In this document: piece by piece, positions 1 through 5,159 of the stretch
How positions within the stretch are numbered: position 1 is the stretch's first letter
Layout: each line of letters opens with the position of its first letter
Assembly: GCA_020028115.1 (NCBI GenBank)
Contig: JAHWYA010000188.1
Coordinates: 1-5,159 of the forward strand
Reading direction: 5' to 3'
From: Anaeromyxobacter sp.
GTDB taxonomy: Bacteria; Myxococcota; Myxococcia; Myxococcales; Anaeromyxobacteraceae
DNA: 5,159 nucleotides
Made by a program: the position numbers and the translations under genes
The notes under the pieces: generated by a model
Told to the model about the DNA's origin: nothing
The model's input: the letters and a program-made list of their open reading frames with translations, nothing else
The model's database searches: none

Positions 1-92
1 GTCATGCGCGAGAGCGCGACGGTCTCGTCCCCGCGGGCGCGGAGGGCGTCGGAGAGCCCGTCCGAGCCCCCGACGACGAGCGCGACGTCCTG
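1..92 (-). other. Continuation of the kinase coding region in the shifted frame, possibly the start of a second receiver-like domain
   Basis: In the frame with codons starting at position 92, 89 and so on, the minus strand encodes [20 protein letters not shown] followed by [10 protein letters not shown], and all these codons end in G or C. No ATG, GTG or TTG precedes it in this frame close by; the only one is an ATG at 5-3. It is therefore hard to read as an independent gene and is better seen as the downstream part of the kinase. The pattern of a hydrophobic strand (VALVV), a helix (GLSDALRAR) and a second strand (TVALSR) recalls the first beta-alpha-beta unit of a receiver. GG stands where the acidic pair is expected. 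About 30 residues are too few for a firm domain call. Confidence 0.5.
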
Positions 93-3000
93 CCCCCGCG
101 GTCCTCCCCGCGACGAGCCAGTGGTGGACGACCGCGAGGAGCCGGTCCGGATCGACCGGCTTCGCGACGTAGTCCGACGCGCCCGCCGCGATGGCGCTCT
201 CGCGATCGCCCTTCATCACCTTCGCGGTGAGCGACACGATCGGCAGCGCCGCGAAGCGCGCGTCCGCGCGGATCTCCCGGATCGCGGTCAGCCCGTCCAT
301 CTCGGGCATCATCGTGTCCATGAGGACGAGGTCCACCCCGGGGTTCTCCGCGAGCCGGGAGATCGCCTCCTTGCCGTTCTGCGCGTGCACGACGCGCAGG
401 TTCGCCGACTCGAGGACGGCGTTGATCGCGAAGAGGTTCCGGATGTCGTCGTCCGCGAGCAGCACCGTCCGGCCGGACAGGTCGAGCCCGGCCGGGACGG
501 CGGGGAACCGCTCCAGGTCCGGCGCCTCGGGGACGTGGAGCTCGGGCGCGCGCGCGGCCTCGGGCCCCGCGTAGCGCTCGGGCATGAGGACGGTGAACGT
601 GCTCCCCGCGCCCGGCGCGCTCTCGACGTCGATGGTCCCGCCGAGGAGGCGCGCGATCTCGCGGCTGATGGTGAGCCCGAGCCCGGTGCCGCCGTACTTG
701 CGGCTCGTCGTCCCGTCCGCCTGCTGGAACGCCTCGAAGATGATCCGCTGCTTGTCCCTGGCGATCCCGATGCCGGTGTCGCGGACCGCGAAGGCGAGGA
801 GGGCCCCCTGGACGCCGGTGGCGGGCGCCCGCCGCTCGATGCGCAGCGTCACCTCGCCCTTCTCCGTGAACTTGAACGCGTTCGCGAGGAGGTTCTTCAG
901 GATCTGCTGCAGCCGCGTCACGTCGGTGTAGACGGTGGGGAGGTCCGGCCCCATCTCCACCGCGAACCCGAGCCCCTTCTGCTCGGCCACGTGCCGGAAG
1001 CCCTGCTCGAGGTAGTCGCGCACGTCCTCGAGGCGCGCCTCGCGCGGCTCGATCGGCATCTTGCCCGCCTCCACCTTCGAGAGGTCGAGGATCTCGTTGA
1101 TGAGCGTGAGCAGCTCGTTCCCCGACGTGTACACGGTGCTCGCCGACTTCACCTGCTCCGGGGTGAGGTTCCCGTCGCGGTTCTCCGAGAGCATCTTCGA
1201 GAGGATGAGCAGGCTGTTCAGCGGCGTCCGCAGCTCGTGCGACATGTTCGCGAGGAACTCGGACTTGTAGCGGGAGATGAGCTGCAGCTGCTCCGCCTTC
1301 TCCTCGAGGCTGCGGCTCGCGAGCTCCACCTCGGAGTTCTTCTGCTCGAGCAGCCGCGCCTTCTCGTTCAGCTCCGCCGCCTGCGCCTCGAGCTCCGCGT
1401 TCGAGCGCTTCAGCTCCTGCAGCAGCTCCTCCGTCCGCATCGAGGAGGAGATCATGTTGAGGATGACGCCGACGTTCTCCATGAGCTGGTCGAGGAACGC
1501 GAGGTGGTTCGGGCTGAACTCCTGGAAGGAGGCGAGCTCGATGACCGCCTTCGCCTCGCCCTCGAACAGCACCGGGAGGACGACGACGCACCGCGGCCGC
1601 GCCTCGCCCATGCCGCTCGCGATGTAGATGAAGTCCTCCGGCACGTCGTCGAGGACGATGCGCTTCTTCTCGAAGGCGCACTGGCCGATGAGCGTCTCCT
1701 TCAGCCGGTACGCGCTCGAGAGCGTCCGCCGCCCGCCGAACCCGTAGCTCGCGATGAGCGCGAGGAGCGGCTCCTTCCGCTCCGACCCCCCCTCGGCCAC
1801 GAAGAACGCGCCGTGCTGCGCGTTCACGAGCGGCGCGAGCTTCGAGATGACCGCCTGGGCGACGGAGACGATGTTCCGCTGCCCCTGCATCATGTTGGAG
1901 AAGTTCGCGAGGTTCGTCTTGAGCCAGTCCTGCTCGGTGTTCTTCTGCGACGTCTCCTTCAGCGTCGCGATCATCTGGTTCACGTTGTCCTTGAGCTCCG
2001 CGACCTCCCCCTGCGCCTCGACGGTGATGGAGCGGGTGAGGTCGCCCTTCGTCACGGCGGTCGACACCTCGGCGATCGCGCGCACCTGCGACGAGAGGTT
2101 GCCCGCGAGCTGGTTCACGTTATCGGTGAGGTCGCGCCAGGTCCCGGCGGCGCCCGGCACCTTCGCCTGCCCGCCGAGCTTGCCCTCGATGCCGACGGTG
2201 CGGGCGACCGTGGTCACCTCGTCCGCGAAGATGCGGAGCGTGTCGGTCATCGAGTTGATGGTCTCGGCGAGGGCGGCCACCTCGCCCTTCGCCTCGAGGA
2301 CGAACTTCTGGCTGAGGTCGCCGTTCGCGACCGCGGTCACGACCTTCACGATCCCGCGCACCTGGGTCGTGAGGTTCGAGGCCATGAAGTTCACGTTGTC
2401 GGTGAGGTCCTTCCAGGTCCCGGAGACGCCCTTCACGTACGCCTGGCCGCCGAGCTTCCCCTCCGTGCCGACCTCCTTCGCGACGCGGGTCACCTCGGCC
2501 GCGAAGGACCGGAGCTGGTCCACCATCACGTTGATGGTGTCCTTGAGCTCGTAGATCTCGCCGCGCGCCTCGACCGTGATCTTCTGGGAGAGGTCGCCGT
2601 TCGCGACCGCCGTCGTGACGAGGGCGATGTTGCGCACCTGGTTCGTGAGGTTCGCGGCGAGGCCGTTCACGTTGTCGGTGAGGTCCTTCCAGGTGCCCGA
2701 GACGCCGCGGACGTTCGCCTGCCCGCCGAGCTTTCCCTCCGTGCCGACCTCGCGCGCGACGCGCGTCACCTCCGCGGCGAAGGAGTTCAGCTGGTCGACC
2801 ATCACGTTGATGGTGTTCTTGAGCTCGGAGATCTCCCCCTTCACGTCGACGGTGATCTTCTGGGTGAGGTCGCCGTTCGCGATGGCGGTCGTGACCTTCG
2901 CGATGTTCCGCACCTGGTTCGTGAGGTTCGCCGCGAGGCCGTTCACGTTGTCGGTGAGGTCCTTCCAGGTGCCGGACACGCCGCGGACGTTCGCCTGTCC

Positions 3001-3897
3001 GCCGAGCTTCCCCTCCGTGCCGACCTCCTTCGCGACGCGCGTCACCTCCGCCGCGAACGACGAGAGCTGATCGACCATCACGTTGATGGTGTCCTTCAGC
3101 TCGAGGATCTCGCCCCGCGCGTCGACGGTGATCTTCTGCGAGAGGTCGCCCTGCGCGACCGCGGTCGTGACCTTCGCGATGTTGCGCACCTGCGCGGTGA
3201 GGTTCGCGGCGAGCCCGTTCACGCTGTCGGTGAGGTCCTTCCAGGTGCCGGACACGCCCTTCACGTCGGCCTGGCCGCCGAGCTTCCCCTCGTTGCCGAC
3301 CTCCTTCGCGACCCGCGTGACCTCGGCGACGAACGAGTTGAGCTGATCCACCATCGAGTTCACGGTCGTGCCGATGCGCAGGAACTCGCCGCGGACCGGG
3401 CGCCCCTCGATCTCGAGCGACACCTTCTGCGAGAGGTCGCCCTTCGCGACGGCGGTGATGACGCGCGCCACCTCGTTCGTCGGCGCGACGAGGTCGGAGA
3501 TGAGCTGGTTGACCGCGCCCATCCCCGCGGCCCACGCCCCCCTCGTCGGCCCGACCGAGGCGCGCTCGGTCATGCGGCCCTCCTGCCCGACCACCTTTCC
3601 GACGCGAACGAGCTCGTTGGCGAGGTGCTCGTCGAGCGCGATGACGTCGTTCACGAGCTCGCCGACGCGCGAGAGGAGGCCGTCCTTGCGGTGGGGCAGG
3701 CGCACGGAGAAGTCGCCCTGCTTCACCGCCTTCAGCACCTCCACGAGCTCGTCGAGCTCCTCCTGCGCGTCGGGCTCGATCGGCTCCCGGGCGGCTGCGG
3801 GCGCGTCCCGGTGCGTCCGCGCGCGGGACCTCGGGTGCGCGTGCGCCGACCCCCCGTTCGTCGCTGCGGATGGCGGCTGCGAGCTCGAGCGCTTCAT
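1..3897 (-). CDS. Cytosolic poly-HAMP hybrid histidine kinase (HAMP array-GAF-HisKA-HATPase-receiver), 3' end outside window
   Basis: This is a sensor kinase that should autophosphorylate a histidine using ATP and pass the phosphate to its own receiver. The ATG at 3897-3895 starts [10 protein letters not shown], with a weak GGGG about 8 nt upstream. No hydrophobic segment is visible, so a cytosolic protein is likely. Residues about 45-655 form a HAMP array with seven GDL/GDF-type modules starting at residues 61, 153, 250, 342, 434, 526 and 618. Divergent HAMP-like segments (EGKLGGQA...[11 protein letters not shown]) lie between them. Residues about 665-815 resemble a GAF domain and 817-877 a coiled coil. 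HisKA carries SHELRTPLN with His887. HATPase_c shows the N box (Asn1006), DTGIGI (Asp1040) and GGTGLGL (1069-1075). The receiver has ADDD (1148-1151), phospho-acceptor Asp1194 in [10 protein letters not shown], Thr1224 and Lys1246. The layout matches fungal class III (Nik1/Os-1) kinases and their bacterial relatives. No stop occurs in frame, but from about position 97 leftward the frame turns arginine-rich with poor GC3 and is probably wrong because of a frameshift. The family call is very secure; the 3' end is not. Confidence 0.95.
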   Translation of the reverse strand, partial: MKRSSSQPPSAATNGGSAHAHPRSRARTHRDAPAAAREPIEPDAQEELDELVEVLKAVKQGDFSVRLPHRKDGLLSRVGELVNDVIALDEHLANELVRVGKVVGQEGRMTERASVGPTRGAWAAGMGAVNQLISDLVAPTNEVARVITAVAKGDLSQKVSLEIEGRPVRGEFLRIGTTVNSMVDQLNSFVAEVTRVAKEVGNEGKLGGQADVKGVSGTWKDLTDSVNGLAANLTAQVRNIAKVTTAVAQGDLSQKITVDARGEILELKDTINVMVDQLSSFAAEVTRVAKEVGTEGKLGGQANVRGVSGTWKDLTDNVNGLAANLTNQVRNIAKVTTAIANGDLTQKITVDVKGEISELKNTINVMVDQLNSFAAEVTRVAREVGTEGKLGGQANVRGVSGTWKDLTDNVNGLAANLTNQVRNIALVTTAVANGDLSQKITVEARGEIYELKDTINVMVDQLRSFAAEVTRVAKEVGTEGKLGGQAYVKGVSGTWKDLTDNVNFMASNLTTQVRGIVKVVTAVANGDLSQKFVLEAKGEVAALAETINSMTDTLRIFADEVTTVARTVGIEGKLGGQAKVPGAAGTWRDLTDNVNQLAGNLSSQVRAIAEVSTAVTKGDLTRSITVEAQGEVAELKDNVNQMIATLKETSQKNTEQDWLKTNLANFSNMMQGQRNIVSVAQAVISKLAPLVNAQHGAFFVAEGGSERKEPLLALIASYGFGGRRTLSSAYRLKETLIGQCAFEKKRIVLDDVPEDFIYIASGMGEARPRCVVVLPVLFEGEAKAVIELASFQEFSPNHLAFLDQLMENVGVILNMISSSMRTEELLQELKRSNAELEAQAAELNEKARLLEQKNSEVELASRSLEEKAEQLQLISRYKSEFLANMSHELRTPLNSLLILSKMLSENRDGNLTPEQVKSASTVYTSGNELLTLINEILDLSKVEAGKMPIEPREARLEDVRDYLEQGFRHVAEQKGLGFAVEMGPDLPTVYTDVTRLQQILKNLLANAFKFTEKGEVTLRIERRAPATGVQGALLAFAVRDTGIGIARDKQRIIFEAFQQADGTTSRKYGGTGLGLTISREIARLLGGTIDVESAPGAGSTFTVLMPERYAGPEAARAPELHVPEAPDLERFPAVPAGLDLSGRTVLLADDDIRNLFAINAVLESANLRVVHAQNGKEAISRLAENPGVDLVLMDTMMPEMDGLTAIREIRADARFAALPIVSLTAKVMKGDRESAIAAGASDYVAKPVDPDRLLAVVHHWLVAGRTAGAGRRARRRGLGRALRRPPRPRGRDRRALAHD
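93..97 (-). other. Probable frameshift site in a run of five C (G5 on the coding strand)
   Basis: Up to Trp1260 (codon 120-118) and a few codons beyond, the kinase frame has G or C at nearly every third position. Past this run the same frame gives [21 protein letters not shown] with many A/T-ending codons. The frame one base further along gives [20 protein letters not shown], with every codon ending in G or C. Dropping one base from the run joins the two as [16 protein letters not shown] without any break in codon bias. A one-base insertion (sequencing error or genuine mutation) is the simplest reading. A loss of two bases nearby, or programmed slippage, would look the same. Confidence 0.7.
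2047..3441 (-). repeat. In-gene tandem repeat array: five HAMP-pair modules, mostly 276 bp each
   Basis: Inside the kinase gene, modules begin (coding direction) at 3441, 3150, 2874, 2598 and 2322, with the array followed by a partial module at 2046 and preceded by a diverged one at 3717. Four of the five are exactly 92 codons; the first is 97 because it has about five extra residues around GRPVRGEF. Each holds a canonical HAMP (GDLSQKITV...INVMVDQL) and a divergent HAMP-like half ([18 protein letters not shown]...[12 protein letters not shown]). By hand comparison the modules at 3150 and 2874 differ at about 9 of 92 residues, and those at 3150 and 2598 at about 13. The flanking modules are more diverged. 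This internal homology could promote recombination and change in module number, and could be misassembled. Confidence 0.93.
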
Positions 3898-4025
3898 GGG
3901 AGGGACCCCGGGTAGTGGATGGCGCGTACCGTGGCCGCGCACCGGGTCGGAGGACAGGCCCCAGGAGGTCCGGGTCCGTCGGGGGGATTTCGCGCGGGCC
4001 GTACCCGACACATCTGTGTCGCCGC
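3898..4025. other. Divergent intergenic region between the kinase and the receiver-PAS gene
   Basis: This 128-bp gap separates the two start codons, so both promoters should lie here or run into the opposing gene. It is GC-rich but does not carry the codon bias of the flanking genes in any frame. A GTG at 3915-3917 is in frame with the plus-strand gene, but the intervening codons have poor GC3, so it was not chosen as start. I see no convincing sigma-70 -35/-10 pair, no sigma-54 GG/GC pair and no terminator hairpin with a T-tract. The one clear element is the inverted repeat next to the plus-strand start. Confidence 0.7.
4006..4021. promoter_or_regulatory. Perfect 7-bp inverted repeat (CGACACA-TC-TGTGTCG), candidate operator
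   Basis: The two arms CGACACA (4006-4012) and TGTGTCG (4015-4021) are exact reverse complements around a 2-bp spacer. The site lies four bases before the proposed GTG start at 4026, just where a ribosome-binding site would be expected, and no Shine-Dalgarno sequence is visible there. It is also one of the few A/T-containing patches in the region. It could bind a dimeric regulator controlling one or both divergent genes, or form a small mRNA hairpin near the start. No regulator family is identifiable from the arms. Confidence 0.4.
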
Positions 4026-5159
4026 GTGCCCGCCGCGGACCCCGCCAGGATCCTGCTCGTCGACGACCAGCCCGCGAACCTGTTCGCGCTGGAGCAGACG
4101 CTCGCCGCGCCCGGCTACGAGCTCGTGAAGGCCGAGTCGGGCGCCCAGGCGCTCTCGTTCCTCCTCCGGTCCGACTGCGCGGTCATCCTCCTCGACGTCT
4201 CGATGCCCGGGATGGACGGCTACGAGGTCGCCCGCCTCGTCCGGCAGGCGCCGCGGACCCGGGACATCCCGATCGTCTTCGTGACCGCGATGGCGCAGGA
4301 CGAGCGCGACGTCCTCGGCGGGTACGAGAGCGGCGCGATCGACTACCTCGTGAAGCCGATCCGGGCCGACGTGCTCCGCTCCAAGGTCGCCGGCTTCGTC
4401 GCGCTGTACCGCGCGAGGCAGGAGATCCGCCGCCAGGCCGAGCTCCTCCGTGACCACGAGCGGCTGCTGCACCGGAGCACGGTCGCCGAGCTCGAGCTGC
4501 GGGCCCTGCAGCGGCAGCAGGCCGCGCAGCGGCGCTTCCAGACGCTCGTCGAGGGGCTCTCGCGCGCGTTCGCGTGGGTGCTCGACCCCGCGACCCTCGT
4601 CCCGCGGCTCGTGAGCCCGGGCGCCGGGGCGCTGCTCGGCCTCGACGCGGACTGGTGGGGCTCGGGGCCGCGGAAGTTTCTCGACCGCATCCACCCGGAG
4701 GACGTCGCCCGGTTCGTCGAGGTGCTCGGGACGCTCGCCCCGGGTGGGCCGGCCACGCGCCTCGAGCACCGGATGGTCGGGGGCGGCGGGCGCGTCCTCT
4801 GGTTCGAGACCTCGGTCCGGATGATCGTCGGCGACGAGCCGTCCGCGACGGAGCTGCACGGGCTCTCCACGGACGTGACCGGCGCGGTGATCGCGCGCGA
4901 GGAGGCCGCGTTCCTCGCCCGCGCCTCGGCGGACCTCGCCGGCTCGCTCGACGTCGAGAGCACGCTGCGCACCGCGGCGCGCCTCCCGATCCCGGAGCTG
5001 GCGGAGTGGTGCGTCGTGGAGACGGAAGCGCCCCGGGGGCTCGCGACCGCGCACGAGGCCGCGCGCCTGGAGTCCGCGGCGGCCGCCGCCGCGGTCCGGC
5101 TCGACCTCGAGCGGCTCCGCGCGGTCGACGCGCCGGGCCTCGCCGAGCCCGCCTCCCTC
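4026..5159 (+). CDS. Receiver-PAS-GAF signalling protein, N-terminal part; output domain outside window
   Basis: This is the 5' part (378 codons, no stop) of a response-regulator protein. Residues about 8-125 are a receiver: [10 protein letters not shown] with Asp13/Asp14, phospho-acceptor Asp57 in [11 protein letters not shown], Thr87 in FVTA and Lys110 in LVKPI, so all catalytic residues are present. Residues about 127-170 are a charged, Arg/Gln/Glu-rich coiled-coil linker. Residues about 171-290 look like PAS, ending with a PAC-like stretch (HPEDV at 223, then RVLWFETSV and STDVTG). From about 296, [19 protein letters not shown]...[11 protein letters not shown] matches the opening of GAF domains often followed by a histidine kinase or a SpoIIE-type PP2C phosphatase, so either output is possible. 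GTG at 4026 was chosen because codon bias starts there and it sits just before the first receiver strand. No Shine-Dalgarno is visible, so the start is less certain than the product. It is divergent from the hybrid kinase and could receive phosphate from it (inference). Confidence 0.9.
   Translation, partial: MPAADPARILLVDDQPANLFALEQTLAAPGYELVKAESGAQALSFLLRSDCAVILLDVSMPGMDGYEVARLVRQAPRTRDIPIVFVTAMAQDERDVLGGYESGAIDYLVKPIRADVLRSKVAGFVALYRARQEIRRQAELLRDHERLLHRSTVAELELRALQRQQAAQRRFQTLVEGLSRAFAWVLDPATLVPRLVSPGAGALLGLDADWWGSGPRKFLDRIHPEDVARFVEVLGTLAPGGPATRLEHRMVGGGGRVLWFETSVRMIVGDEPSATELHGLSTDVTGAVIAREEAAFLARASADLAGSLDVESTLRTAARLPIPELAEWCVVETEAPRGLATAHEAARLESAAAAAAVRLDLERLRAVDAPGLAEPASL

Noticed and set aside
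2..1681. A 559-codon minus-strand open frame rich in Arg, Gly and Ala.
   Set aside because: It is an out-of-frame reading of the kinase GAF, HisKA, HATPase and receiver region. The kinase frame shows all catalytic motifs, and this frame shows none.
2120..3535. A 471-codon minus-strand open frame with internal repeats.
   Set aside because: Its repeats are the HAMP modules read in the wrong frame; the correct frame gives clean HAMP sequence.
4..3915. A 1303-codon open frame on the plus strand covering the whole kinase gene.
   Set aside because: It lies antisense to an unmistakable kinase. Its product is a low-complexity mix of Arg, Leu, His, Asp, Glu and Val with no recognisable domain. Its apparent repeats are just the HAMP repeats read backwards. 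High GC removes stop codons, so long antisense frames are expected.
3915..3917. An upstream in-frame GTG as an alternative start for the receiver-PAS gene.
   Set aside because: It would add 37 residues whose codons lack the strong GC3 bias, and receivers of this type usually begin a few residues before the first strand, as the GTG at 4026 gives.
3898..4025. A sigma-54 or strong sigma-70 promoter in the divergent intergenic region.
   Set aside because: Scanning both strands by eye found no properly spaced GG/GC or TTGACA/TATAAT-like pair good enough to report.
3368..4453. A 361-codon plus-strand open frame running through both genes and the intergenic gap.
   Set aside because: It crosses the start of the kinase gene antisense and then the receiver gene out of frame; its composition is Arg/Ser/Pro-rich with no domain.
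3894..5054. A 386-codon minus-strand open frame opposite the receiver-PAS gene.
   Set aside because: It is antisense to a clear receiver-PAS-GAF coding region, low in complexity and without domain motifs; it also reads across the kinase start.

Overview
The window is very GC-rich. In the real coding frames the third codon position is G or C almost everywhere, and the two genes are large multi-domain two-component signalling proteins. That combination suggests a signalling-rich, high-GC bacterium such as a myxobacterium (Anaeromyxobacter-like). This assignment is inferred from style; no taxonomic marker is present.

Layout. (1) Positions 1-3897, minus strand: a large cytosolic hybrid histidine kinase reading right to left and leaving the window at its 3' end. 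Domain order is a short polar N-terminus, a long poly-HAMP array (seven canonical HAMP modules with divergent HAMPs between them), a GAF domain, a coiled coil, HisKA with the phospho-accepting His887, HATPase_c, and a receiver with Asp1194. It is the bacterial counterpart of the fungal class III (Nik1/Os-1-type) kinases. After the receiver the coding signal jumps to another frame at a run of five C (93-97), so the copy as given appears frameshifted. (2) Positions 3898-4025: a 128-bp divergent intergenic region with a perfect 7-bp inverted repeat directly before the second gene. (3) Positions 4026-5159, plus strand: the 5' part of a response-regulator protein with an N-terminal receiver (Asp57), a coiled coil, a PAS domain and the start of a GAF-like domain. 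Its output domain lies beyond the window.

How they may work together (inference): the kinase probably senses an intracellular signal through its GAF and HAMP array and autophosphorylates at His887. Phosphate then passes to its own receiver and possibly on to the receiver of the divergent neighbour, whose PAS and GAF domains would add further inputs. Because the genes are divergent and share a short intergenic region, co-regulation is plausible.

The kinase gene has no stop codon inside the window, so it is easily missed. Several very long open frames overlie it on both strands, including one of 1303 codons on the plus strand; these are composition-driven shadows and are not annotated as genes.
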